Part shown: one piece after another, positions 33,243 through 44,900 of the stretch
Layout of the letters: the number at the start of each line of letters is the position of its first letter
Numbering within the stretch: the first letter of the stretch is position 1
NCBI GenBank assembly: GCA_036852015.1
Contig: JAANDG010000695.1
Location: forward strand, 1 to 64,000
Length of the DNA stretch: 64,000 bases
DNA from: Pelodera strongyloides
Lineage: Eukaryota > Nematoda > Chromadorea > Rhabditida > Rhabditidae
Reading direction: 5' to 3'
The notes under the pieces: model-generated
What the model was told of the DNA's origin: nothing
The model's database searches: none
What the model saw: the letters and a program-made list of their open reading frames with translations, nothing else
Program-made: the position numbers and the translations under genes

Positions 33243-35047
33243 AACTACAGTATACTGACTTTTAGGGGGTTGGACCCTAAAATGAGCTAAACATTGGGCG
33301 TTTGTTGCCCTTTTGCAGTGACGCGCGTTGTCTGGCTCCGCCTCCTCTATTCCGGCCGATTTCCAACTGTGGCGAGTATGCAAATTTATAGAATTTCCTC
33401 GATATCGAACTTGCATCTTTTGCAACGACGACACGTATGTTGTTCATTCTCGTCATGTGTTTTTCTTCTGGAGCTAATAACAAACTAACAAAATAACCAG
33501 CCGTCCCTATCGGCTTGCTGGTTAGTTTGTTAACTATATTTCCTTTATTTTTGATGCCCTTTCTTGCATGATTTAAAATTCCTGAACTTCCGAGTCTCCG
33601 TTTTCCTTTCTCTTTCTTGTAACTTTTTATCTTTTTCTGATTTAGTGTTCTTTTAGCTTGTGCCGTTCAATAGGATGTGGAATTGTGTTTTGCCGGAGCC
33701 CGAAACACGTAATCCCTTCTGCCGTTCCGCCTTCAGCTCGTCGGTGACTTCATGGAACTGAACCCAAGAAGCCCCCAACTGCTATTCCGGTTATCCTCGT
33801 AAGTTTTCGCTTATATTGTGTTCCTGGATTTATTTGTTCTTGCAGCGTATGAAGCTTGACTACACCTTGTCGCTTTTTGCCTGTGCGTTTCGAACTTGCC
33901 CTGTTTATTTAGCGCTGCGGTAGATATTAGTTTCATACCACAGATGCTGAAAAATTTTTGCATCTTTATAACTTTGGTCGCCAACTTTCTGTGTGCTAAA
34001 AAGAGTGGCATTTACGTGTTTTCTTATGTGATAGCAGACACCCTGTTTGATTAATGGTGTGTGCATTTTGGGTTTCTACCACCCTGTACCATTGCTGTTT
34101 GTATTTCCGTTTGAACTCGGAATGTATTACCCAGATTTTTCGGTGCGGTATGGTTGCTCATGGCAGTCCTGTGACACTAGTCACGCACATTTTTTGGAAA
34201 CTAAACAGTCTTGAATACCCATCAAGTTCACCTTTCCCGGGCTTATTGTTTCGTCGTTTTGTTTAAGATTAATTTTGTGAGGGTTTCTAGGAATTTCATT
34301 ATCCACTGATTATTTGACCAACCGCCAAATACGCCAAATAGGTCCGTTAGAAAGTAGTCGATCAATAGGTCGGGCCGGTGGGGCTGATTGATCACCCCAA
34401 TACTCTGAGAGAGTTATTGATCTCTACTTGATAGCGGGTCTCCCCGGGGACCTGCGCGGGGACAGATTGTTTTTTGGTTGGTGCGGCGGGGGAACAGGTT
34501 TCCCCGATACTCCGTGAGAGCAACGAACTTCTTGATGCGCGTATGAACTATTTGGGGTATTTAGTTGGAACAATTCAAATGGTCTGTGGAGAGTTTGATT
34601 TTTGGAAACACTTGAAAAAATTAGTCTTTAACAAGGGGAGGAAATTTTAAGTCCGGAAAAGGTGTCTGGGTGGGATTTTGAGCCTGTTTTGTCTTCAAAA
34701 ATTGATTGTACGCTAGTGTCATTGGGGTGTTACGATCCACCGTATTGCATCGACCTAATGGGTGGTGCATTTTGAGTTCACTCGGAAGTTCATTCAGTAA
34801 TGGTTGCAATTTGGCGAAACACAATTTGCACACTACTCTTTATCAAATAGGAAATGACTGCTGTCTAAAAAGTTGCCAAGTAAATAGTTTGAAAATACAC
34901 AAAATTGGGTTCTTTTTGCAGAAGTTTTATTTCTTTCTTGGTCTGACTTTCATTTGCATTTTGTAGCTTGCTAGATGTTTATTTCATTTGAATTTCATGG
35001 AATGTGAAGACTTTTTTGTATCTAATTTATTTATTTTCATCACCGCT

Positions 35048-36570
35048 GTCAACACAACCGGAGGTCATCTGCACTCTACTTCAAGTTTGGACGACAGTCA
35101 GTGCAGTGAGACTGGTTCACTCGGGAGTTCAGGGCCTGGGACCAGCTGTCTCTTCAAACAGGATAATTCGTATGGTACAATGGTACGTTATTACCACTGC
35201 TATGTTTGATTTCTCTATATACGGAAATGTATCTAAGCCAAGTAGATAAGGTAGTAGTTAACTGTCTCAAACGCGTGCTCAAGAGTTTATACCTCGCCTC
35301 GATGTTCATGTGCACGGGTTTTTTGACGATCTGTATCTGCAGGTCACGCAGACCTGCAGATCGCTGTCGGGTCGGTGAGCACGTGACAAGCTAAAGCCCG
35401 TATTTTTTACATCATCCAGTTCCTAATGGGGAACTCCTTAGTTTTATTCCGTGAAGCCTCTGTAGTAACTTATTACAGGAACAAATGTCTCCCAGGACGG
35501 GGAGCTCTGTACGGCATGAGAGGAGCATTGGGGAGGAAGGAGGAGTTAGTGAAGACTACGCCATGCCTTCAAACTTCAAACAGGTGCACTTTGATTCGTT
35601 TTCTTTCTTTTCGTCCGGGGTATAGGTGCTTGCTCCCGTTGATGGTGCTTCGTGCTTCCGTATTTCCGTCCCTATGGCGTTTTCTCTAGTAGTTATGTGA
35701 AAGAACAAAGGGCCCCAATTTTTAACACTAATTGTTACAATCAAAATCAGGGCAGAGAACTATCAGTGTATCAGTTTAGGTAGCGCATAATTGCCAGCGT
35801 ACTGTGTATCTGTGTATCAGTTATCAGTGACAAATGAGCATTTTGAAGCATATTAATGGAGCGAGTGTTCCGAGTTCCGCACTTTACCCGCAAATGTATT
35901 ATCGATATGTTTTGCCTACAGTACATTCAACACCGCACTCTCTCAAACCGCACTCTTTGTAAATTTTATATGCTGCAGAAAATTGCACGCAACTTATTCA
36001 TCCTCATGCGTCAAACTAAGACATAGGAAAACTAGCTTAGTGCCCCGGCCCCTTTTGTCCTTGGCTGCAGTTTGCACTCACTAGTATTATTCAACAATTT
36101 ACTTTCGCATACTTAGCCAGTACTTTTCCAAAAATTGTTTTCCAACGTTATTTTCTATCGCAAACGCACCTGTTTGTTCGTCTGGTACTCTTGAACTAGC
36201 TTACAATACGCATTCTTTTTTCCAATTTATCATTTATCTTCAGAAACTAATGTGAGCTAGGGGGCAACATCGAAACGTGATTATTTTATGTGATGTGGAC
36301 TTCTTAAAGTTTGGCACGTTTTCTAATATGATGCTAACATTTCAGTTTGTTCGCGTTGTGAAGAGTCCTGATGGTGGAGCGACTTCGGCAAGGGACACAC
36401 ACAGCCGGGGGACTTTACTGAATTGGACACGACACGCTTTCGTGGAATATGGACGTGGAGCCATCGCAATTATAAGCCCTTGTTTTTGTGTCATTTTTAT
36501 GGCTTGGAAGGTCCGATGGGGACTCTCTGTGCCGGGTTTTTGGGGGATATACTGGTTGTTATTCGATTGA
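35048..36570 (+). CDS. Possible exons of an unidentified gene in block B (copy 1)
   Basis: Three stretches share phase 0 across splice-like borders. One ends at 35182 (SSLDDSQCSETGSLGSSG ... FKQDNSYGTM|GTACGT). One runs 35479-35583 (acceptor TATTACAG; EQMSPRTGSSVRHERSIGEE ... DYAMPSNFKQ|GTGCAC). One starts at 36346 (acceptor ACATTTCAG; FVRVVKSPDGGATSARDTHS). The Ser/Gly/Glu-rich composition is typical of a disordered linker. The 5' border of the first exon and the 3' border of the last are unclear; the frame of the last ends at 36570. It could be a fragment of a host gene captured by the repeat, or chance. No family recognised. Confidence 0.38.
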
Positions 36571-36795
36571 TTGGCAACTCCCCGAATAAAAATGTAATGG
36601 GGGGGGGGGGGGGGGTGTTCGACGGGAATAGTTTCTGTAAGCTTTCGGTTGTTGCCACATTGTATTGTCCACTGCATGTGTTATTGGTAGATTTGCACGA
36701 ATGCCAAGTCGGGTGTGTATTGTGTATTACTTGTGTGCGTATCATTTTGATGCTTGATTCACTTTGTTGTTGCGGATTTTTGAGGTGTTGTGCAG

Positions 36796-37029
36796 TGTTT
36801 TCCAGTTGAAAATGTTGTGTTGAGATTAGTTTAAACTGAAAACATCCCGCCACAGTGTTTTCATCTGCAAAACAGTGTTTTGAGATCTTGCCACATGGTT
36901 TTCAACTGCAAAACAATGTGTTGAGGTCAGTTTAAGTTGAAATACATCTTGCCGCATGGTTTTCTAGATGAAAACAGTGCGGGAAATGCCGCATGGTTTT
37001 CTAGTTGAAAACAGTGTGGCAATATCAGT
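36796..37029. repeat. Short satellite tract at end of block B
   Basis: About five diverged units of the satellite that fills 45.65-63.2 kb (GCCGCATGG plus TTTTCTAGATGAAAAC forms), ending in GTGTGGCAATATCAGT before block A'. Confidence 0.9.
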
Positions 37030-37323
37030 TGTCCGTCATAATCCAAAGCCCTGCTCCAACCTAACTCACATATACTTATTACGAGCAACAATTTTGTATG
37101 ACTAAAATAAAGTATAACTTCTATCATGTGTTATTATCAGTTGCACGCGAAGGTATTGCCTTAGAATCACTCAGTAGTGGTTTAGAATAACATCACAAAA
37201 TGGTCTTAAACTCCACTGTTGTCAAATTTGACGATTTTAAACACACAGAACACTGTAAACTTATTTTACACTCTTTTATTGAAGCTTTTAAATTAATAGT
37301 GCACGGCTAAATCACATATAATC
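37030..37323. repeat. Duplicated block A' (copy 2)
   Basis: Second copy of 32949-33242. It ends at CACATATAATC, where the LINE begins. Confidence 0.92.
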
Positions 37324-37467
37324 TTCCAATTTTAATTGATTCCAATTTTAATTCATTCCAATTTTAATTCATTCCAATTTTAATTCATTCCAATTTTAAT
37401 TCATTCCAATTTTAATTCATTCCAATTTTAATTCATTCCAATTTTAATTCATTCCAATTTTAATTCA
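37324..37467. repeat. 9 x 16-bp minisatellite at the LINE 5' end
   Basis: Exactly nine units of TTCCAATTTTAATTCA (the first has GA for CA) fill 144 bp up to the ORF1 leader. The position recalls the tandem promoter monomers of some LINEs; that role is inferred. Confidence 0.93.
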
Positions 37468-37571
37468 CGCAGCGTGCGGCTGCTCAACCAAAAGCTCTGT
37501 GTAGCACCTTTTGGGTACGTTTTGAAATCTCTTTGTTTTTATACCCGTAATCTTTTTTAAAGCCTTTTCGT

Positions 37572-38432
37572 ATGGAGATGGATACGACTGGTACTGCCGC
37601 ATCCCGGAAACGGGATAGGGCCGGTAATGGTGGTACTTCTCCGAGGAGTCACTCTCCAAAAAGACGGGAAATTTCTTCTGTTATAGGAATGTCTGAAGAA
37701 GACATTCACAAACTTATTCAATCTGGTCTAGGGGATAATGGCTTACGTCTTGATTCAGAGGGTGCTGGGAAGCTTTTGTCTGCTTTTGAAAAACTTCTCA
37801 ATTTAGCAAAAGATGTTATTTCGGGTCAATCGTCTATTGTCATGGACGCAGTAAGGGAAGAAACCCGTCTTCGTAGTCTTGTTATCACTTTGCCAACTAA
37901 TGTTCCTAAGCCTTCCAATGGGGCAAACGCAGAGGAGATAGCTAAGCAAAAGGTGGCCGAGGAATCTTCGCAGCAGATTCAACTACGCACTATGTTCAAA
38001 TATCTCGGGGTAAATGAAGCGCCAAAGGCTCTGTACCGTATGAATGACTACTTGTGGAAGTGTGAATTGCCTTCTCGTCATGCAAAGTGGATGGTGCTTC
38101 GCAACAAAATGAAACTTAAGGGGACAGAAAAATGGGCAAACGTTTTCATCCGTGAAAGTTTGACGTACGAGCAACGGCAACGTCAGAAGGAGCTTCGATT
38201 CAGACGCAACTACTTGAATGAATCGAGTGGGGGAAATGGGGAAGTTTGGCAACTCCGGGGTGAACAGCTTGTCTGGAGATCGAATCCGGCAATTGATAGA
38301 ACTGCTATGGCCATGTCTGTTGTTATTCCTCCTGGTTGGTCTAGCGCGGGGCCGCGAGCTGCGCGTAATCAGGGTGGTGGTGGTGGCTCTGGCAATCCTC
38401 CTCCTCAAGCACCTATTACTACGGGAAACTAA
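37572..38432 (+). CDS. LINE ORF1 protein
   Basis: 286 codons from ATG at 37572 to TAA at 38430-38432. The N-terminus is basic and Ser/Pro-rich (ASRKRDRAGN, SPRSHSPKRR), followed by a Leu-rich helical stretch (GKLLSAFEKLLNLAKDV) and a C-terminal part with VFIRESLTYEQRQRQKELRF, which resembles the end of the RRM-like fold of LINE ORF1 proteins. The tail is Gly/Pro-rich. No CCHC zinc knuckle is seen. ORF1 proteins bind element RNA and act as nucleic-acid chaperones in the retrotransposition particle. The stop codon overlaps the ORF2 start (TAATG). Confidence 0.85.
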   Translation: MEMDTTGTAASRKRDRAGNGGTSPRSHSPKRREISSVIGMSEEDIHKLIQSGLGDNGLRLDSEGAGKLLSAFEKLLNLAKDVISGQSSIVMDAVREETRLRSLVITLPTNVPKPSNGANAEEIAKQKVAEESSQQIQLRTMFKYLGVNEAPKALYRMNDYLWKCELPSRHAKWMVLRNKMKLKGTEKWANVFIRESLTYEQRQRQKELRFRRNYLNESSGGNGEVWQLRGEQLVWRSNPAIDRTAMAMSVVIPPGWSSAGPRAARNQGGGGGSGNPPPQAPITTGN

Positions 38433-41320
38433 TGGGGAAATGTAATGATAGAAGAGTATCTGTAGTATACTCCAATATACGTAGTCTTATGAAAAATCTT
38501 AACCATGTACATCATCTTTTGTTGTCTAAAACCCCAGATATATTTATTCTCGTTGAATCATGGCTAAGAAAGGATATTAACACTGCTACTCTTCTTTTGA
38601 ATGATGATTATAATTTGGTTCGCTTTGATAGAAAATCTTCCAAAGGCGGAGGAATTTGCATTTATGTTCATCGAAATTTTATATGCAAAGAATGCAAATC
38701 TGTAATTAATTCTAATTTTGAAATTGCGTGTATTGACGTAGAGGATATTGTTCTTTTTGTAAAAGTACGTTTCATAATTGTTTACCGACTTCCGGGTTGC
38801 ACTGCTTTGGCAGATAGTTCATTGTTTGATGAAATTGTAAATCTTTCTGCTTCGGGAATAGATACTGTTTTACTTGGTGACTTTAATATCCATTATAATT
38901 TTGATGATCCAAAACCAGTTCTCGCAAAAGAAAGGGAGTTTGGAAATTTCATTAATTCTCTGGGATGGTTTTTCTTTGTGACTGAGCCTACAAGAGATTC
39001 TCGTATTATAGATCATCTTTTTAGTAGCTCTCATAATCTGATACTCAATGTTTCTATTGATGCACCTATTGGGTCAGCAGACCACAATCAAATCTGTTTT
39101 GAACTAAATATGAACTGTAATTTGCTTGAAAAACGGACACCATCGTTGGACTTTAAAAATGCTGATTGGGACCAAATAAAAACTTCTCTTGATCTAGACT
39201 GGGCATCTTTCTTTGGGTTATATAACTCTGTTGATGATTTGGAGCAACGTTTCTCAGACTACATACGTCTACTTATTAGCGAGTTTGTTCCTTTAAAGTA
39301 TAGTGCGACCCCTTTCACAAGGTTTCCTCAATATATTAAAAACTTAGTGTATCAAAAACGGCGTTTGTTCATCCTCAATCAGAATTTGCAATCAAAACAT
39401 ATTTGTGCACTTATCAAAGATTTAAATTCTAAACTTGACAAAGCTTTGGAAAGGTTCTATGCGTATAAAGAAAAGAAAATATTTGAGAATAAGTTTGGGA
39501 AAAAGTTTTATTCTTATGTGGGCTCTCGCATAAAAAGAAAGGCATCCATTGGTGTGTTGCATGATCCGATAACTAAAGACTGTGTTTATGATAAGGTACA
39601 GAAAGCTAACCTACTAGGTATGCAATTTGCATCTGTTTTTACTCGTGATGACCATCAACTACCTCAGATGGAAAGTAGATCTCATGTTTATCAGCATCAG
39701 TCACTACCAGTAATCTTCCCTCGTGATGTTTATAAAGCTCTTGGAAAACTTAAAAATTCCTTTTCTTTAACTTCTGATGGTATTCCTCAGTTCTTTTTGA
39801 AATATTGCAAGAATGAACTAGCTGAGCCATTGTCCTTTATATTTAACATTTCTTTGGAAACTGGTAAAATGCCCAATTCTTGGAGAAAATCGATAGTCAC
39901 CCCAGTTCCCAAAACTAATAAGCCCCTCTATCCTGTGCATTACAGGCCTATTTCAATTAATAGCGCTGTATGTAAATGTCTGGAAATGATAGTAAAGTCC
40001 CAGATGCATAGGTTCATTGACAAGCTAAATTGCCTTCCTGATGAGCAATATGGTTTCACAAAGGGTAAATCAGTTGATTTACAAATGCTTGATATTCAAA
40101 AGCAATGGATGCTATCATATGAAAAAGGGGAGTCTGTAGATGTTGTTTATTTAGATATTGCGAAAGCATTCGATAGGGTGGTGCACACAAAATTAGTCTA
40201 TAAACTAAGAAAATTGGGCTTTCCTGATCAATTAGTTAATTGGCTACAGGATTTTCTTGCAAACAGAACATTCTGTGTGAAGGTCGATGATATTTTATCT
40301 GTTGAATTTGATGCTGTCTCTGGGGTTCCTCAAGGGTCTGTCCTGGGCCCATTTTTATTCCTTCTCTATATTTGTGATCTACCACAGGCCGTAAAAACTT
40401 CTCATCATATCAGTATTCGTTGTTTCGCAGATGATTGTAAATTGTTTTGTAATTATAAACCTGAAGATTCCACAAGGGCCGTGGCATGCATGAACATCTC
40501 TCTTAATTCTCTCACTAACTATTGTACCAATTGGCAAATATCCCTTTCCGAGGAAAAGTGCAAGGTTCTTTACCTTGGGCACAAAAATAGTAAAAATGCG
40601 TACAAAGTTAATGGAGTTGCATTAGGGGCTGTTTCTTCAATCAGAGATCTGGGTATCCAAGTTCAAGATAATTGGCATTATGTTGATCACATAAATAGTA
40701 TATGTACTCGGAGTATGGGGGCTTGGTTTGCCATCTTCAAAAGTGTAAAACAAAGAAATGCAGTCATATTGTTGAAATGTTATAAGACGTGGGTACGCCC
40801 CTTACTTGAATTCGCGAGTGTTGTGTGGAATCCCTATCTAAAGAAAGATAAAATACGGGTAGAAAAAGTCCAGTCGAGAATCACTCGAATGATTTTCCAA
40901 AAATGCCAACCACGTGGCACCCCTGTTCCATCTTATTCTGAGCGATTACGTAAGTTTGGCCTCGTTTCATTACAACAACGTAGAATCCAACAAGATCTTT
41001 TCTTTGCATTCAAACTATTGAAAGGGGAGCTCTCAACTTCCTTTAGTAGATATTATGTATTGAAACCAACTCGCGGGCGATTATCATCATTTGAATTTCA
41101 TGTTCCTTTTGCAAAAAAGAATCCATATTACCACAGTTATTTTATGCGCACAACTCGTTGGTTGAATAAATTGCCTCAAAATTTACTTATGGCTAATTCT
41201 TCGAAAGCGTTCAAAAGAATATTGAAAAATTCAGATATGTCGCTCATTCATAATACTATTGATGAAAATGATATCACTATCAATTATAAGGAATATTCCT
41301 ATTCTCCAATCAGTCATTAA
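38432..41320 (+). CDS. LINE ORF2: AP-type endonuclease and reverse transcriptase
   Basis: 962 codons. The N-terminal APE-like endonuclease (about 1-225) has N15 (VYSNIRSL), catalytic-type E42 (FILVESWL), GDFN at 149-152 and D217/H218 (SADHNQ). The reverse transcriptase (about 480-760) has YRPISINS at 504, the first catalytic Asp D575 (VYLDIAKAFD), GVPQGSVLGP from 631 and FADD at 665-668 with D667/D668. The C-terminal 200 residues are basic with no RNase H motifs, as in CR1-clade elements. The protein nicks target DNA and primes cDNA from the nick. All catalytic positions are intact. The start ATG shares its A with the ORF1 stop, so translation probably needs termination-reinitiation. Confidence 0.94.
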   Translation: MGKCNDRRVSVVYSNIRSLMKNLNHVHHLLLSKTPDIFILVESWLRKDINTATLLLNDDYNLVRFDRKSSKGGGICIYVHRNFICKECKSVINSNFEIACIDVEDIVLFVKVRFIIVYRLPGCTALADSSLFDEIVNLSASGIDTVLLGDFNIHYNFDDPKPVLAKEREFGNFINSLGWFFFVTEPTRDSRIIDHLFSSSHNLILNVSIDAPIGSADHNQICFELNMNCNLLEKRTPSLDFKNADWDQIKTSLDLDWASFFGLYNSVDDLEQRFSDYIRLLISEFVPLKYSATPFTRFPQYIKNLVYQKRRLFILNQNLQSKHICALIKDLNSKLDKALERFYAYKEKKIFENKFGKKFYSYVGSRIKRKASIGVLHDPITKDCVYDKVQKANLLGMQFASVFTRDDHQLPQMESRSHVYQHQSLPVIFPRDVYKALGKLKNSFSLTSDGIPQFFLKYCKNELAEPLSFIFNISLETGKMPNSWRKSIVTPVPKTNKPLYPVHYRPISINSAVCKCLEMIVKSQMHRFIDKLNCLPDEQYGFTKGKSVDLQMLDIQKQWMLSYEKGESVDVVYLDIAKAFDRVVHTKLVYKLRKLGFPDQLVNWLQDFLANRTFCVKVDDILSVEFDAVSGVPQGSVLGPFLFLLYICDLPQAVKTSHHISIRCFADDCKLFCNYKPEDSTRAVACMNISLNSLTNYCTNWQISLSEEKCKVLYLGHKNSKNAYKVNGVALGAVSSIRDLGIQVQDNWHYVDHINSICTRSMGAWFAIFKSVKQRNAVILLKCYKTWVRPLLEFASVVWNPYLKKDKIRVEKVQSRITRMIFQKCQPRGTPVPSYSERLRKFGLVSLQQRRIQQDLFFAFKLLKGELSTSFSRYYVLKPTRGRLSSFEFHVPFAKKNPYYHSYFMRTTRWLNKLPQNLLMANSSKAFKRILKNSDMSLIHNTIDENDITINYKEYSYSPISH

Positions 41321-41951
41321 TATGCTTCGTTCAGATACGTCACATAACCTCGAGTAGAACTTACAGGATTTACAGCCTAAAGAAGAAAAGAAGACTAATC
41401 TTAAGTATATATGTATCTTATTTAGTATTGTGAAAATTATTTGCATGTCACTATCCATTTGAAAACCCTTCTGTTGTAAAGCGGACTATCGGTCCAAAAA
41501 TTTGCTTTTATTTTACTCTTTGTATTACGTGAAATTGAATTTGAATAAGTATTACGCGGAATATGCAATTAAATTGGAATCAGATCGTCGAAATAAGCAC
41601 ACTGTAATTGTTTGGCCATGTCATTAATTATCTCGTGGATTAACCATGAAAATGCCATATGCGGTGTAAAGAGTATTCGTACATAGCGCATTCGGGTTAC
41701 TGCGGGCGGAGGTATATCAAGGATGCTAGAATTTGACCTTTTGATGTACTTAGTACTATTGTAGGAATGCCCGATGTGTTGCAATTATTGTTGTTATCTT
41801 CGCTGTGATTTTTTTGAGGTAATGTACGAATACTCACAGTACTTTTTTAAAGATAATTAAAACTACGGTCATTCAATTGTCGCTGAATATCTTTCATCAT
41901 ATTGATGCACACATTTTAATGTGTCAATAAATATTTTAATATTTTAATATA
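41321..41951 (+). other. LINE 3' untranslated region
   Basis: No ORF. It ends CAATAAATATTTTAATATTTTAATA, with short AT repeats in place of a poly(A) tail, as in CR1-type elements. Confidence 0.7.
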
Positions 41952-44900
41952 CAGTATACTGACTTTTAGGGGGTTGGACCCTAAAATGAGCTAAACATTG
42001 GGCGTTTGTTGCCCTTTTGCAGTGACGCGCGTTGTCTGGCTCCGCCTCCTCTATTCCGGCCGATTTCCAACTGTGGCGAGTATGCAAATTTATAGAATTT
42101 CCTCGATATCGAACTTGCATCTTTTGCAACGACGACACGTATGTTGTTCATTCTCGTCATGTGTTTTTCTTCTGGAGCTAATAACAAACTAACAAAATAA
42201 CCAGCCGTCCCTATCGGCTTGCTGGTTAGTTTGTTAACTATATTTCCTTTATTTTTGATGCCCTTTCTTGCATGATTTAAAATTCCTGAACTTCCGAGTC
42301 TCCGTTTTCCTTTCTCTTTCTTGTAACTTTTTATCTTTTTCTGATTTAGTGTTCTTTTAGCTTGTGCCGTTCAATAGGATGTGGAATTGTGTTTTGCCGG
42401 AGCCCGAAACACGTAATCCCTTCTGCCGTTCCGCCTTCAGCTCGTCGGTGACTTCATGGAACTGAACCCAAGAAGCCCCCAACTGCTATTCCGGTTATCC
42501 TCGTAAGTTTTCGCTTATATTGTGTTCCTGGATTTATTTGTTCTTGCAGCGTATGAAGCTTGACTACACCTTGTCGCTTTTTGCCTGTGCGTTTCGAACT
42601 TGCCCTGTTTATTTAGCGCTGCGGTAGATATTAGTTTCATACCACAGATGCTGAAAAATTTTTGCATCTTTATAACTTTGGTCGCCAACTTTCTGTGTGC
42701 TAAAAAGAGTGGCATTTACGTGTTTTCTTATGTGATAGCAGACACCCTGTTTGATTAATGGTGTGTGCATTTTGGGTTTCTACCACCCTGTACCATTGCT
42801 GTTTGTATTTCCGTTTGAACTCGGAATGTATTACCCAGATTTTTCGGTGCGGTATGGTTGCTCATGGCAGTCCTGTGACACTAGTCACGCACATTTTTTG
42901 GAAACTAAACAGTCTTGAATACCCATCAAGTTCACCTTTCCCGGGCTTATTGTTTCGTCGTTTTGTTTAAGATTAATTTTGTGAGGGTTTCTAGGAATTT
43001 CATTATCCACTGATTATTTGACCAACCGCCAAATACGCCAAATAGGTCCGTTAGAAAGTAGTCGATCAATAGGTCGGGCCGGTGGGGCTGATTGATCACC
43101 CCAATACTCTGAGAGAGCAGTTCATCTCTACTTGATAGCGGGTCTCCCCGGGGACCTGCGCGGGGACAGATTGTTTTTTGGTTGGTGCGGCGGGGGAACA
43201 GGTTTCCCCGATACTCCGTGAGAGCAACGAACTTCTTGATGCGCGTATGAACTATTTGGGGTATTTAGTTGGAACAATTCAAATGGTCTGTGGAGAGTTT
43301 GATTTTTGGAAACACTTGAAAAAATTAGTCTTTAACAAGGGGAGGAAATTTTAAGTCCGGAAAAGGTGTCTGGGTGGGATTTTGAGCCTGTTTTGTCTTC
43401 AAAAATTGATTGTACGCTAGTGTCATTGGGGTGTTACGATCCACCGTATTGCATCGACCTAATGGGTGGTGCATTTTGAGTTCACTCGGAAGTTCATTCA
43501 GTAATGGTTGCAATTTGGCGAAACACAATTTGCACACTACTCTTTATCAAATAGGAAATGACTGCTGTCTAAAAAGTTGCCAAGTAAATAATTTGAAAAT
43601 ACACAAAATTGGGTTCTTTTTGCAGAAGTTTTATTTCTTTCTTGGTCTGACTTTCATTTGCATTTTGTAGCTTGCTAGATGTTTATTTCATTTGAATTTC
43701 ATGGAATTGTGAAGACTTTTTTGTATCTAATTTATTTATTTTCATCACCGCTGTCAACACAACCGGAGGTCATCTGCACTCTACTTCAAGTTTGGACGAC
43801 AGTCAGTGCAGTGAGACTGGTTCACTCGGGAGTTCAGGGCCTGGGACCAGCTGTCTCTTCAAACAGGATAATTCGTATGGTACAATGGTACGTTATTACC
43901 ACTGCTATGTTTGATTTCTCTATATACGGAAATGTATCTAAGCCAAGTAGATAAGGTAGTAGTTAACTGTCTCAAACGCGTGCTCAAGAGTTTATACCTC
44001 GCCTCGATGTTCATGTGCACGGGTTTTTTGACGATCTGTATCTGCAGGTCACGCAGACCTGCAGATCGCTGTCGGGTCGGTGAGCACGTGACAAGCTAAA
44101 GCCCGTATTTTTTACATCATCCAGTTCCTAATGGGGAACTCCTTAGTTTTATTCCGTGAAGCCTCTGTAGTAACTTATTACAGGAACAAATGTCTCCCAG
44201 GACGGGGAGCTCTGTACGGCATGAGAGGAGCATTGGGGAGGAAGGAGGAGTTAGTGAAGACTACGCCATGCCTTCAAACTTCAAACAGGTGCACTTTGAT
44301 TCGTTTTCTTTCTTTTCGTCCGGGGTATAGGTGCTTGCTCCCGTTGATGGTGCTTCGTGCTTCCGTATTTCCGTCCCTATGGCGTTTTCTCTAGTAGTTA
44401 TGTGAAAGAACAAAGGGCCCCAATTTTTAACACTAATTGTTACAATCAAAATCAGGGCAGAGAACTATCAGTGTATCAGTTTAGGTAGCGCATAATTGCC
44501 AGCGTACTGTGTATCTGTGTATCAGTTATCAGTGACAAATGAGCATTTTGAAGCATATTAATGGAGCGAGTGTTCCGAGTTCCGCACTTTACCCGCAAAT
44601 GTATTATCGATATGTTTTGCCTACAGTACATTCAACACCGCACTCTCTCAAACCGCACTCTTTGTAAATTTTATATGCTGCAGAAAATTGCACGCAACTT
44701 ATTCATCCTCATGCGTCAAACTAAGACATAGGAAAACTAGCTTAGTGCCCCGGCCCCTTTTGTCCTTGGCTGCAGTTTGCACTCACTAGTATTATTCAAC
44801 AATTTACTTTCGCATACTTAGCCAGTACTTTTCCAAAAATTGTTTTCCAACGTTATTTTCTATCGCAAACGCACCTGTTTGTTCGTCTGGTACTCTTGAA

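Larger units (their letters stand above)
33243..37029. repeat. Duplicated block B (copy 1), 3.8 kb
   Basis: Repeated at 41952-about 45730 (offset 8704-8705) with few differences: a small substitution block near 34404/43108, a one-base indel near 35005/43708, and a poly-G run of 17 versus 14. Internally it has an inverted pair, 34054-34266 versus 34833-34621 (related words CCAAATTGC.., TGACACTAG.CACGC / TGACACTAGCGTAC), so part of it is an old foldback. A 10-bp-arm palindrome TCTGCAGGTC-ACGCA-GACCTGCAGA lies at 35336-35360. It ends in about 0.2 kb of the satellite. Confidence 0.92.
37324..41951 (+). mobile_element. Full-length CR1-like non-LTR retrotransposon (LINE)
   Basis: 4.63 kb element inserted at the A'/B' junction: left flank ATAATC, right flank TACAGTATACTG. 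The uninterrupted sequence at 33240-33253 shows that three bases (AAC) are missing at the insertion, with no clear target duplication. Order: nine 16-bp repeats, about 100-nt leader, ORF1, ORF2 and a 630-nt 3' region ending in AT-rich AATATTTT repeats. Both ORFs are open, so the copy is young and possibly active. Confidence 0.92.

Noticed and set aside
33243..37029. Helitron (internal minisatellite and possible gene capture)
   Set aside because: No convincing 5' TC / 3' CTRR ends or subterminal hairpin were found at the block borders, and no Rep/helicase coding.
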